Positions 8,448 to 17,166 of a DNA stretch of 64,000 nt are shown in pieces; position 1 is the first letter of the stretch, and each line of letters opens with the position of its first letter. The DNA comes from Lysinibacillus fusiformis (GTDB taxonomy: Bacteria; Bacillota; Bacilli; Bacillales_A; Planococcaceae): positions 496,001-560,000 of the forward strand of contig NZ_PDFK01000001.1 of assembly GCF_002845985.1 (NCBI RefSeq), read 5' to 3'. The notes beneath the pieces were generated by a model. It was not told the origin of the DNA and ran no database searches. It saw only the letters and a program-made list of their open reading frames with translations. The translations under genes were made by a program, and so were the position numbers.

Positions 8448-9745
8448 TGTGCTCCCTGCTTGCTTGGCAAAATTTTAAAGACTGTTTGTTGGGATTCTCC
8501 TTGAATAGAAGTAAAGGCTTTGTGTAAATCCTCTATTGTTAATGTTTCAAGAACTGGTACCACATCAAACAAATTCATATCATTAAAGGAATAACGTGTA
8601 AATTGGTTTGCGATGAACTCAATCGAATTTAATGCTCGTAGGAAGAAGCCAATTTTTTTACGTTTTATACGTTCCAAACCAGCACTATCCAATTGGCTAT
8701 TCCCCTCATATTTCACTAATTCTTCTTTTATCGCTTGGGCCAATTTATCAGGCTCTGCTGAATCCGAACCAATCATGGCAAAACCAAAGCCATTTTCTAA
8801 CGTAAAATCAAATGCATATGTCTCATCGATTAAACCTTCTTCATAGACACGTTCATAAAAATTAGATGTACGGCCAAAAATAAGTTCAAGCGCGATTTGA
8901 ACAGACAGCTCATGCTTTAACATATCCTGTCCTGATAAATTCGTATCCTTTGCTTTCAAACCAACATAAATTTTCGGCTTTTGTACATCCATATTTAATG
9001 TACGTTCTTTAATCGCTACGTCTGTTGGTTCTGTATCAAAGAAACGTTGAATTGGTGTTGGCTCTGGGAACTCTTTTTTACCTTGATTGTCACGAATAAA
9101 AGTCATCATTTCCTCTGGCTCTACAGCGCCAATGACAAATAATAACATATTTGAAGGATGATAAAACGTATTGTAGCACGTATATAAATGCTCTGCTGTA
9201 ATGCCGTCAATCGATTCAATCGTTCCTGCTATATCAATTTTTACAGGATGTTGATGATACATATTTTCAATCGTACCAAAATATAGACGCCAGTCTGGTT
9301 GATCATCATACATCGTAATTTCTTGCCCAATAATTCCTTTTTCTTTGTTGACAGTAGCTTCTGTAAAGTATGGCTCTTGCACAAAATTCAATAAAGTTTC
9401 TGTGCTCTTATATATATTGTCAGTAGATGAAAATAAATAAGCTGTGCGTGTGAACGACGTAAAGGCATTCGCCGAAGCACCATATTCGCTAAATTTTTGA
9501 AAAACATCACCATCTTCTTTTTCGAACATTTTATGCTCTAAAAAGTGTGCAATACCATCTGGCACTGTAATACTTTCCGTTTCACCGATTGGTACAAACG
9601 TACGATCAACAGAGCCGTACTTTGTTGTAAATGTTACAAATGTTTTGGAAAAGCCCTTTTTTGGTAAAATATATACATCTAAGCCATTGTCTAGTTTTTC
9701 ATAGTAAAGTGTTTCATCTAGTTGTTTAAATTCAATTGTTTTCAT
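8444..9745 (-). CDS. ymfH: M16 family zinc metallopeptidase YmfH
   Basis: A pitrilysin-family peptidase. It keeps the inverted zinc motif H67-F-L-E70-H71, so it is the catalytic partner of the adjacent degenerate YmfF. Such pairs (compare AlbF/AlbE and mitochondrial MPP) usually act as heterodimers. The start at 9745 (433 aa) has AAAGGAG upstream and overlaps the ymfF stop by four bases (ATGA), pointing to coupled translation and equal amounts. The natural substrate is unknown. Confidence 0.92.
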   Translation of the reverse strand: MKTIEFKQLDETLYYEKLDNGLDVYILPKKGFSKTFVTFTTKYGSVDRTFVPIGETESITVPDGIAHFLEHKMFEKEDGDVFQKFSEYGASANAFTSFTRTAYLFSSTDNIYKSTETLLNFVQEPYFTEATVNKEKGIIGQEITMYDDQPDWRLYFGTIENMYHQHPVKIDIAGTIESIDGITAEHLYTCYNTFYHPSNMLLFVIGAVEPEEMMTFIRDNQGKKEFPEPTPIQRFFDTEPTDVAIKERTLNMDVQKPKIYVGLKAKDTNLSGQDMLKHELSVQIALELIFGRTSNFYERVYEEGLIDETYAFDFTLENGFGFAMIGSDSAEPDKLAQAIKEELVKYEGNSQLDSAGLERIKRKKIGFFLRALNSIEFIANQFTRYSFNDMNLFDVVPVLETLTIEDLHKAFTSIQGESQQTVFKILPSKQGAQ

Positions 9746-11013
9746 TGTGCGGCTTGCTCCTTTCCACATAAGAAATAGACCGCTTCAAGCTGCACTTGCT
9801 TAGCCATTGCAACAACGTCTTCCTTTGTTACAGCTTTCCACTTATTTGCCCAGGCTTCAACAGAGAATTCCTCAGGTAAATCTTTATATTGGTCAAAAAT
9901 TTCAATTTGTCCACGCGCAGAATCCAAGGACTCTTTTAGCTGATTTGTCAGCATAGCCTTTGTTTGCTCCAGCTCTAAATCTGTAATGTCTCCAGCCTGC
10001 ATGACAGCAAGTTGTTCTTTAATTAAAGACAATGCTTTTTCTTCATTTTTAGCTTCAATCCCAGAAACAACAAACAGAAGACCGTAATGCGATGCATAGG
10101 AGCTTGATGCGTAATAAGCAAGACTCTCTTTCTCACGCACATTCATAAATAATTTAGCATGAGGATAGCCTCCAAAAATGCCATTAAAAATCTGCATTTT
10201 AGCAAAATCAGCATCTCCAAATCGAATAGGCGTGCTAAAGCCAATATGAAGCTTACCTTGTTTCATTTCATGCTGTTCTCTTACGTAATCATTGTCAGGA
10301 TGCTGTTGTGGTAATACTGCTGGCACTTCCTCTGGTGTGCGATCATTAAATGGTAGCGCTTTTTTTAATTTCGCTACAAGTTCCTCTTCATTAATGTCTC
10401 CAGCAACATAAATATCTATTTTGTCGTTAGCGAGCATGGATTGGTATGCCTCAAATAAAGAAGCAGGCGTAATTTTTTGAATTTCTTCTACGCTACCATT
10501 AGCCGAAATCGATGCAGGCTCGTTTGGTCTCAAGATTTGTTGTAAACGGAACTGAGCAAAACGAGATTTATCATCAAAAATAGATTCAATCCGTTGAATG
10601 ACTGTTTTCTTCTCCCGTTCTACAATCGATTCCTTAAAGACACCGTTTTCTAAATTAGGCTCAAAAATAGCTGTGTGCAATAAACCAAGTACGTCGTTTA
10701 AGACACTTGTATTTGCTAGATAATGATCATTCACAGTCTCCACATTCATTAGCACCGTATGTTCATTACCTCGTTTTGATGTATCAAAATATAAAACAGT
10801 ACCATATAAATCATCTAAAAAGCTACGGAAAGCAGCAGTTGTTTTATATTTAGCATTACTATGCTGTAGTACATTGGTTAACACTGTACGTTCCGATGCA
10901 CTTTTTGCAGTTAATGCTCTTCTCCATTTAATCGAAAAATTTACGGTTTTAAATTGGGTTGTTTGTCGGATATGCAAATTGACACCTTTTGCAAAAGGTA
11001 TTGTTTTAAACAT
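9742..11013 (-). CDS. ymfF: M16 family peptidase-like protein YmfF (zinc motif lost)
   Basis: This 423-aa M16-fold protein is the non-catalytic partner of YmfH. At the place of the HxxEH zinc motif it reads NVLQHSNAKY, so it lacks the two metal ligands and the catalytic glutamate. The remaining fold features, such as the late Arg/Tyr region YREKESLAYYASSSY-like segment (NVREKESLAYYAS), are kept. It is the first gene of the ymfF-H-I-J operon, with AGGAGGG before the ATG and a candidate promoter just upstream. Confidence 0.9.
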   Translation of the reverse strand: MFKTIPFAKGVNLHIRQTTQFKTVNFSIKWRRALTAKSASERTVLTNVLQHSNAKYKTTAAFRSFLDDLYGTVLYFDTSKRGNEHTVLMNVETVNDHYLANTSVLNDVLGLLHTAIFEPNLENGVFKESIVEREKKTVIQRIESIFDDKSRFAQFRLQQILRPNEPASISANGSVEEIQKITPASLFEAYQSMLANDKIDIYVAGDINEEELVAKLKKALPFNDRTPEEVPAVLPQQHPDNDYVREQHEMKQGKLHIGFSTPIRFGDADFAKMQIFNGIFGGYPHAKLFMNVREKESLAYYASSSYASHYGLLFVVSGIEAKNEEKALSLIKEQLAVMQAGDITDLELEQTKAMLTNQLKESLDSARGQIEIFDQYKDLPEEFSVEAWANKWKAVTKEDVVAMAKQVQLEAVYFLCGKEQAAQ

Positions 11014-11057
11014 ATGAAACCCTCCTATCCTTCTTAATATAACGATGTACTACACAT

Positions 11058-11087
11058 ACTATACATGTCTATTGTCTATAATTGCAA
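11058..11087 (-). promoter_or_regulatory. Candidate promoter of the ymfF operon
   Basis: TTGCAA (11087-11082) and TATAGT (11063-11058) with an 18-base spacer on the minus strand, about 45 bases upstream of the ymfF start. Confidence 0.55.
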
Positions 11088-11140
11088 AAAGAATCCAAAG
11101 TATGTATGGGAAAAATTAAAAAATGCACCAATTTCATATG

Positions 11141-11174
11141 TAAAAAAAGACTGAGCATCGTTCACTCAGTCTTT
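11141..11174 (-). terminator. Rho-independent terminator after nupQ
   Basis: AAGACTGAG (11147-11155) pairs with CTCAGTCTT (11165-11173), with a T-rich tail on the minus strand. It ends the nucleoside transporter operon. Confidence 0.85.
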
Positions 11175-11188
11175 TTGATTCATTTTTC

Positions 11189-12148
11189 TTAACGTTTACC
11201 TTTAATATAAGGCTGTCCACTTGCTTTTGGAGCATTCGCTTTACCAATAAAGCCTGCTAAAGCAAGGATTGTTAAGACGTATGGTAAAATTTGCAGATAA
11301 ACGGCTGGTACATTCTCGATGAATGGAATTTGACTTCCTGCAATACTTAAAGTTTGCGCTAAACCGAAGAATAAGGCTGCTCCTAATGCACCAATTGGAT
11401 GCCATTTCCCGAAAATCATAGCGGCAATGGCCATGAAACCTTGTCCAGCAATTGTTGCATGCGAAAAGTCATGTGTAATTGTTTGTGCATAGACTGCACC
11501 ACCAAGACCACCTAATGCCCCAGAAATAACAACGGCAATATAGCGCATTTTATTAACATTAATCCCCATTGTATCTGCTGCCATTGGGTGCTCACCCACA
11601 GCACGTAAACGCAAGCCGAATGGTGTTTTATAGATAATAAACCAAGCACCAATGGCTACCGCAAATGCTAAAATAGATGTGCTGTAAACATCATGGAACA
11701 ATAAAGGACCAAAGAATGGAATATCCTCTAAATAAGGAATACCGAAACGGTCGATTGGACGTGTAATCATATCCGTTTGACCTTTATCATAAATCATTTT
11801 AACTAAGAAAACTGTAGCAGCTAAGCCAAGTAAGTTAATGGCTACACCTGAAACTGTTTGATCGGCACGGAAAGAGATCGAAGCAACAGCATGGAAAAGA
11901 GAGAAAATCCCACCAATAATCATAGCTGCTAACATCGCTACCCAAATCGTTGCCACACCTAATGATGAAGCGAATTCTAAATTGACAAAAATACCAACAA
12001 AAGCACCAACAATCATTAAGCCTTCTAGCCCGATGTTGACTACACCAGAGCGTTCAGAGAATACTCCACCGATAGCAGTAAAAATCAAAGGTGTTGCATA
12101 AAGAATCGCTGAAGGGATGATGAAATATAACATTTCTAAAAAGCTCAT
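11189..12148 (-). CDS. nupQ: Nucleoside ABC transporter permease (BMP family), NupQ/YufQ-like
   Basis: One of two permeases of a BMP-type ABC importer. In B. subtilis NupNOPQ takes up guanosine and other purine nucleosides. The 319-aa protein is strongly hydrophobic, with 8 or more predicted membrane segments, and carries the family stretch ERSGVVNIGLEGLM. It follows nupP after a single base and is followed by a terminator, so it is the last gene of the operon. The exact nucleoside specificity cannot be read from the sequence. Confidence 0.9.
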   Translation of the reverse strand: MSFLEMLYFIIPSAILYATPLIFTAIGGVFSERSGVVNIGLEGLMIVGAFVGIFVNLEFASSLGVATIWVAMLAAMIIGGIFSLFHAVASISFRADQTVSGVAINLLGLAATVFLVKMIYDKGQTDMITRPIDRFGIPYLEDIPFFGPLLFHDVYSTSILAFAVAIGAWFIIYKTPFGLRLRAVGEHPMAADTMGINVNKMRYIAVVISGALGGLGGAVYAQTITHDFSHATIAGQGFMAIAAMIFGKWHPIGALGAALFFGLAQTLSIAGSQIPFIENVPAVYLQILPYVLTILALAGFIGKANAPKASGQPYIKGKR

Positions 12149-12149
12149 G

Positions 12150-13196
12150 TTATTGTCCCTCCTTTTTCTTGCTCAGCTTTTGCAAGCCTACTCGAATAAT
12201 ATAGCCTGATGCAACGAAGAAGATAATCAATGCGATGATAATTGATACGATTTCTTCTGGAATACCCGCAGCATTTGGCATATTTAATGCACCATATTTT
12301 AATGAACCGAATAGTGATGCTCCAAACACTACCCCAAGTGGTGTATTCGCACCAAGTAGCGCAACGGCGATACCGTCAAAACCGATTCCTGTAAAGCCAG
12401 GTTTAATAGATGCGTTTTGGAATGTACCTAAAGCTTCCATCGCACCACCAAGACCTGCAAACATTCCTGAAATCGTCATCGCTAAAATAATATTTTTATT
12501 AACACTCATACCTGCATAATCGGCAGCATTTTTGTTAAAGCCTACTGCTTTTAGCTCGTATCCACGTGTTGTTTTTTCTAAAATGAACCACATAACTACT
12601 ACCATTAATAGTGCAACAATGATCCCATAGTGAAGACTTGAATTGTCTGTAAGCTCTCTTAAAAACGGAGAACGTAAAGAAGCTGATTCATGGATACGTT
12701 CTGTTTTAAAGCTTCCATCGGACAATTTTTTAATCACTGCGTTGGCAATATAAAGCGCAGTATAGTTGAGCATAATTGTCGCAATAACTTCATGGACTTT
12801 AAATTTCGCTTTTAAGAAACCTGCAATAAAGGCCCAAAATGCACCTGCAGCTGCAGCAGCAAGTAATGCCAATGGTAAGTGAATAACTTTAGGTAGCTCA
12901 AATGCGTATCCTACCCAAGCTGCTGCTAGCCAACCTAAAATCAGCTGACCCTCAACCCCAATATTGAACAGTCCTGTGCGGAATGCAAATGCTACTGCAA
13001 GACCTGCCAAAATATAAGGTGTTATTTGACGAATTGTGTTCCCAATTGAATATGAATCTCCAAAAATACCTGTCCAAAGAGCAATATAACCTTCTACTGG
13101 GTCATAGCCACTGACTACCATAACGATAGCCCCTACAATTAAACCGATAATGATAGAGATGATAGGAACGAGTAGATTAATGACACGATTTGACAT
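12150..13196 (-). CDS. nupP: Nucleoside ABC transporter permease (BMP family), NupP/YufP-like
   Basis: The second permease (348 aa) of the BMP-type importer, with an N-terminal hydrophobic helix, the motif RTGLFNIGVEGQL and about 8-10 membrane segments. It would pair with NupQ as a heterodimer energised by NupO. The start codon overlaps the nupO stop (TAATG), and AAGGAGGGG lies upstream within nupO. Confidence 0.9.
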   Translation of the reverse strand: MSNRVINLLVPIISIIIGLIVGAIVMVVSGYDPVEGYIALWTGIFGDSYSIGNTIRQITPYILAGLAVAFAFRTGLFNIGVEGQLILGWLAAAWVGYAFELPKVIHLPLALLAAAAAGAFWAFIAGFLKAKFKVHEVIATIMLNYTALYIANAVIKKLSDGSFKTERIHESASLRSPFLRELTDNSSLHYGIIVALLMVVVMWFILEKTTRGYELKAVGFNKNAADYAGMSVNKNIILAMTISGMFAGLGGAMEALGTFQNASIKPGFTGIGFDGIAVALLGANTPLGVVFGASLFGSLKYGALNMPNAAGIPEEIVSIIIALIIFFVASGYIIRVGLQKLSKKKEGQ

Positions 13197-14743
13197 TAGT
13201 CGTTCCCCTCCTTCGCATCATGCTTATTATTTTTTTTACTTTGCCCTGCCATAAGTAAGCCTAGCTCTTGTTCTGTTGTTTCTTTTGGATTTAACTCATC
13301 TACTATTTGTCCATCATAAATAACAGCAATACGATCCGATACATTCATGACCTCATCTAATTCAAATGAGATTAACAGAACGGCTTTTCCTTTATCACGT
13401 TGCTCAATGAGACGAGAGTGAATGAATTCAATAGCCCCTACGTCAAGTCCACGTGTTGGTAGAGCAGCAATTAATAAATCTGGATTACGGTCGATTTCAC
13501 GACCGATAATAGCTTTTTGTTGGTTACCTCCAGATAATGCACGAGCCGGTGTCATTTCACCATTACCTGTACGCACATCATACTCTTCAATGATTTGACG
13601 AGCTTTTTCCGACACTTTTTTATAATCCATGACAAAACCCTTTGCAATTGGAGATTGGTAATACGTTTGCAGTGCAATATTATGACCAATCGGGAAATCT
13701 AACACTAAACCATGTTTATGACGGTCTTGTGGGATATGACCGACGCCTTCCTCTGTAATTTTACGAGGCTTCATATTGGTAATATCTTTGCCATTTAACT
13801 TAACTGTCCCACTTTTGATTTTACGTAGTCCTGTAATGGCTTCGATTAATTCGGACTGACCGTTACCATCGATACCAGCTATACCTACGATTTCACCTCT
13901 GCGAACATTTAAGTTCAAACCTTTTACCTTATCAATATCTCGGTAATCCGTTACTACCAACTTTTCAATCGATAGCACTTCTTCAGTTGGGTTTGCGTCA
14001 ATTTTTTCTGTTTTAAATTCAACTTGACGGCCAACCATCATTTCAGCCAATTGATCAGGATTTGTGGCAGCGGTTACAACAGTGCCAATCCCTTCTCCTT
14101 TACGGATAATCGTCACACGATCTGAAACTTCCATAATTTCTTTTAGCTTATGCGTAATTAAAATAATAGATTTACCTTCTGCAATCAGTCGACGCATAAT
14201 TTGAATTAATTCTGTAATCTCTTGTGGTGTTAATGAAGCCGTAGGTTCATCAAAAATTAAAATTTCGGCACCACGATACAATGTTTTTAATATTTCAACA
14301 CGTTGTTGCATACCAACTGTGATGTCTTCGATTTTGGCATTTGGATCAACATCCAATCCATATTTTTCAGAAAGTGCGTGTACTTTCTTCGCCGCATCTT
14401 TTATATTGACAATCCCCATTTTAGTAGGCTCCGTGCCTAAAATAATGTTTTCTGTAACCGTAAAGTTTTCTACCAACATAAAGTGCTGATGCACCATGCC
14501 AATTCCTAAATCATTGGCAACATTCGGGTTTGTAATTTTTACAGCCTTCCCACGAACATGAATTTCGCCACCCTCTGGTTGATATAAACCAAAAAGGACG
14601 TTCATCAAAGTCGATTTACCTGCACCATTTTCACCAAGCAATGCATGGATTTCGCCTTGTTTCAGTTGGAGGGTGATGTTATTATTCGCCACGAAACTCC
14701 CGAATTCTTTACGGATTCCAAGCATCTCAATCACATATTCCAA
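13196..14743 (-). CDS. nupO: Nucleoside ABC transporter ATPase with two cassettes, NupO/YufO-like
   Basis: A fused double ABC ATPase, as in ribose- and BMP-type importers. The first cassette has an intact Walker A GENGAGKST. The second has a degenerate one (IDGNGQSEL) but keeps its signature ALSGGNQQK, the usual asymmetry of this class. I choose the TTG at 14743 (515 aa) since AAGGGAGTG lies eight bases upstream; the protein then opens MEYVIEM, as in B. subtilis. A 0.35-kb gap with a hairpin separates it from the binding-protein gene nupN. Confidence 0.9.
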   Translation of the reverse strand: MEYVIEMLGIRKEFGSFVANNNITLQLKQGEIHALLGENGAGKSTLMNVLFGLYQPEGGEIHVRGKAVKITNPNVANDLGIGMVHQHFMLVENFTVTENIILGTEPTKMGIVNIKDAAKKVHALSEKYGLDVDPNAKIEDITVGMQQRVEILKTLYRGAEILIFDEPTASLTPQEITELIQIMRRLIAEGKSIILITHKLKEIMEVSDRVTIIRKGEGIGTVVTAATNPDQLAEMMVGRQVEFKTEKIDANPTEEVLSIEKLVVTDYRDIDKVKGLNLNVRRGEIVGIAGIDGNGQSELIEAITGLRKIKSGTVKLNGKDITNMKPRKITEEGVGHIPQDRHKHGLVLDFPIGHNIALQTYYQSPIAKGFVMDYKKVSEKARQIIEEYDVRTGNGEMTPARALSGGNQQKAIIGREIDRNPDLLIAALPTRGLDVGAIEFIHSRLIEQRDKGKAVLLISFELDEVMNVSDRIAVIYDGQIVDELNPKETTEQELGLLMAGQSKKNNKHDAKEGND

Positions 14744-15049
14744 AATTGTCACTCCCTTAATAGGCACTTATTAAGTATTTTTGCCTTAGCGTATAGTATC
14801 TGCTGCTACATGATTGATGGTACAGATAAGCCATACGTCCAGTAGTCAATTTCTACCAGAGGCTAGAATTATTGCTTGATCTAAACCCACCTATAGAGGT
14901 AGTTGTTTTGCTAAATTAATACAGGAAAGGTCATCGTTAGAAACCTTTCTTCTATTAACTTATTACCATCATGATTTACCTCTATAAGATTCCTATAAAT
15001 CTAGTTAAATAGAGTATTGCGAATAATCTAAATATAACGATAGATTGAA
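14744..15049. other. Spacer between nupN and nupO
   Basis: About 300 AT-rich bases. Apart from the hairpin adjoining nupN and the nupO ribosome binding site I see no gene, no convincing promoter and no conserved RNA motif. Confidence 0.5.
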
Positions 15050-15092
15050 AAATCATCATAAGGTCCTTCTAAAAGTCCCTTATGATGATCAA
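15050..15092 (-). terminator. Hairpin terminator/attenuator after nupN
   Basis: A 12-bp perfect stem (ATCATCATAAGG at 15055-15066 with its complement at 15081-15092) is followed by TTTTTC on the minus strand. Placed between the binding-protein gene and the ATPase/permease genes, it probably keeps nupN mRNA in excess, as is common for ABC importers. Confidence 0.75.
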
Positions 15093-15100
15093 GAGTTGAA

Positions 15101-16183
15101 TTATTTTTCCACTTTTTCTGGAACTTTGATTTCACCCTTAGCAATCTTCTCTTTATATTCATCAATTACTTTTTGTACATCTTCTGGAATCGCACCGCGT
15201 GAATCTGCAAGTTTAACACCGTCTTCAGCTAAACCATAAGTAAGTGTTTCTCCGCCTGGGAAATCACCATTTTTTGCTCTATTTGAAATATCTACTACTG
15301 CTGTATTAACACCTTTTAACATTGAAGTTAATGTTACGTTTGTTTTATCGTCTACTTTACCTTCTTCGTATTGGTCAGCATCTACACCAATTACCCAAAT
15401 GTTTGCCTCTGGATCTTTTTTCTTACGTTCTTTTGCTTCAGAGAATACACCGTTACCAGTTGCACCAGCAGCGTGGAAGATTACATCAACACCTGATGAG
15501 AACATACCGCTTGCTGTAATTTTACCAACATCCGCTTTATCAAATGCACCTGTGTATTTATCTTCGATGATGATATCTGGGTTTACAGCTTTTGCCCCTT
15601 CAAGGAATCCAGCTTCAAAGCGATTAATAACTGGGATATCTACGCCACCTACGAAGCCGATTTTACCTGATTTAGACATTTTCGCTGCAGCTACACCCGC
15701 TAAGAAAGCACCTTCTTGCTCTTTGAACATTACTGATACTACGTTGTCTGCTTTTACTTCAGCATCAATGATTGCAAATTGGCCATCTGGATTTTCCTCA
15801 GAAATTGCAGCCATTGCATCTTCCATCATATAACCAATACCGAAAATTAAATTGAAGTCACGACGTAGTAATGCATTTAAATTTGAATCATAGTCTGCAT
15901 CTGATTTTGATTGTAGGTAATCAAAACCATCACCTTTTGATAAGCCGTGCTCTTTACCGTAAGCTTGTACACCTTCCCATGCAGATTGGTTGAATGATTT
16001 GTCATCAACGCCACCTACATCAGTAACCATTGCTACTGAGAAAGTTTCTTCTGTTTTGTCGCCGCCTGAAGCATTGTCATTGTCTTTTGCAGGTTTTTCG
16101 TCGTCTTTCGTACCACAAGCACCTAAAATAGCACTTGCCGCTAATACTGATGTTAATACTAAACCAAATTTACGTTTTTTCAT
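15101..16183 (-). CDS. nupN: BMP family nucleoside-binding lipoprotein, NupN/YufN-like
   Basis: The extracellular substrate-binding component (360 aa) of the nucleoside importer. It has a lipoprotein signal with lipobox LGAC (C23) and a BMP-family periplasmic-binding fold ([53 protein letters not shown]). The charged Asp/Lys linker after the lipid anchor is normal. The gene lies 54 bases downstream of a GntR regulator that probably controls it. Confidence 0.93.
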   Translation of the reverse strand: MKKRKFGLVLTSVLAASAILGACGTKDDEKPAKDNDNASGGDKTEETFSVAMVTDVGGVDDKSFNQSAWEGVQAYGKEHGLSKGDGFDYLQSKSDADYDSNLNALLRRDFNLIFGIGYMMEDAMAAISEENPDGQFAIIDAEVKADNVVSVMFKEQEGAFLAGVAAAKMSKSGKIGFVGGVDIPVINRFEAGFLEGAKAVNPDIIIEDKYTGAFDKADVGKITASGMFSSGVDVIFHAAGATGNGVFSEAKERKKKDPEANIWVIGVDADQYEEGKVDDKTNVTLTSMLKGVNTAVVDISNRAKNGDFPGGETLTYGLAEDGVKLADSRGAIPEDVQKVIDEYKEKIAKGEIKVPEKVEK

Positions 16184-16237
16184 TTAATTAACCCCCCAAA
16201 GGTATTGTAATTAGCAGGAAAAAAATTTAGAAATGTT

Positions 16238-16966
16238 CTACACCCGTTTACGAACTACATGGAAGCTGAATTTATCAGCTCGGAAATAATTTTTTGAATA
16301 GAGCACTACTTGATCATGGTCATCGTAATGCAACTGCTTTAACACTAAAAGAGCTGTTTCACGTCCGCAATTTAAAATCGGTGAGGCTTGTTCATGATAC
16401 CCAATTGGATCAATATAAGTTACAGCATAGGCTACATGAATTTTGCCTGATTGCTCTAAAGCAGAGAACAGTGAAACTTCTTTTTTTTCGACAAAGTCAG
16501 TAGGCAGGAAGCTTGCGGGTAGCCTGTCTATGCAGTAAACTACTGGCTCACCATCCGCTGTTCTGACACGTTCAATCGTGAGTATTTTATCGTCGCCATC
16601 ACATTGGAAGCGTTTTAAATCTTCTTCAGAAGGTGTGTGCTCAGTTGCCTTTAAAAAACGGGAACCCGGCTCCATACCTGCTGTTTCGATCATAGAAGAA
16701 ATGCTCGATAGATGCTCGATGCCTGATGTAAACAACGGCTTAGGATTGACAAAAGTCCCAACCCCATGTCGGCGCACAATCACATTTTCCTCTTCCAACA
16801 GTCGAAGAGCTTCTCTAAGAGTAGCTCGACTGACTCCTAGTGATTTCGATAATTCAAACTCTGAAGGCAGCTTTTCATTTTCTTTAAAAATGCCAGCCTC
16901 AATGTCAGATTTTAAACGATCGATAACTTGAAGATAGAGATGACGATGATCTGCTTTAATAGTCAC
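16238..16966 (-). CDS. ymfC: GntR family regulator with UTRA domain (YmfC-like)
   Basis: A HutC-type transcription factor: an N-terminal winged helix ([26 protein letters not shown] in part) followed by a UTRA ligand-binding domain ending at VRKRV. I choose the GTG at 16966 (242 aa) because GGTGGTG lies seven bases upstream. Its position next to spoIIIE matches ymfC of B. subtilis. Lying directly upstream of nupN on the same strand, it most likely autoregulates and controls the nucleoside importer, with a nucleoside or related metabolite as effector. That role is inferred. Confidence 0.85.
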   Translation of the reverse strand: MTIKADHRHLYLQVIDRLKSDIEAGIFKENEKLPSEFELSKSLGVSRATLREALRLLEEENVIVRRHGVGTFVNPKPLFTSGIEHLSSISSMIETAGMEPGSRFLKATEHTPSEEDLKRFQCDGDDKILTIERVRTADGEPVVYCIDRLPASFLPTDFVEKKEVSLFSALEQSGKIHVAYAVTYIDPIGYHEQASPILNCGRETALLVLKQLHYDDHDQVVLYSKNYFRADKFSFHVVRKRV

Positions 16967-16989
16967 ATATATCACCACCAAATCAGAGA

Positions 16990-17001
16990 TCAGACATCTG
17001 A
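16990..17001. promoter_or_regulatory. Perfect palindrome upstream of the GntR gene (candidate operator)
   Basis: TCAGACATCTGA, two 5-base arms around CA, lies about 25 bases upstream of the GTG and downstream of the candidate -10. That is a typical place for an autoregulatory operator. Confidence 0.35.
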
Positions 17002-17029
17002 TGTACAACATTCCTACTAATCGTTCATA

Positions 17030-17035
17030 AATATA
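17030..17035 (-). promoter_or_regulatory. Extended -10 of the GntR-nup promoter
   Basis: TATATT preceded by TG-T on the minus strand gives an extended -10. The -35 at 17-base spacing is poor (TTTATT). Confidence 0.35.
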
Positions 17036-17056
17036 ACATTTTTGCAGAATGAAATA

Positions 17057-17079
17057 AACAGTTTTGAATAAAATCTGTT
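17057..17079 (-). terminator. Weak hairpin after spoIIIE
   Basis: AACAG-TTTT at 17057-17065 can pair with AAAA-T-CTGTT at 17070-17079 (one bulge), followed by a short interrupted T-rich tail. It is a poor but plausible terminator. Confidence 0.3.
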
Positions 17080-17166
17080 ATAGAATTCATTCTTTCTTCA
17101 TTTTCTTTGCAAATATTTGGACAAATATACAGTAGTTCTCACCATTTCGACATCTAGCTTTTTTGC

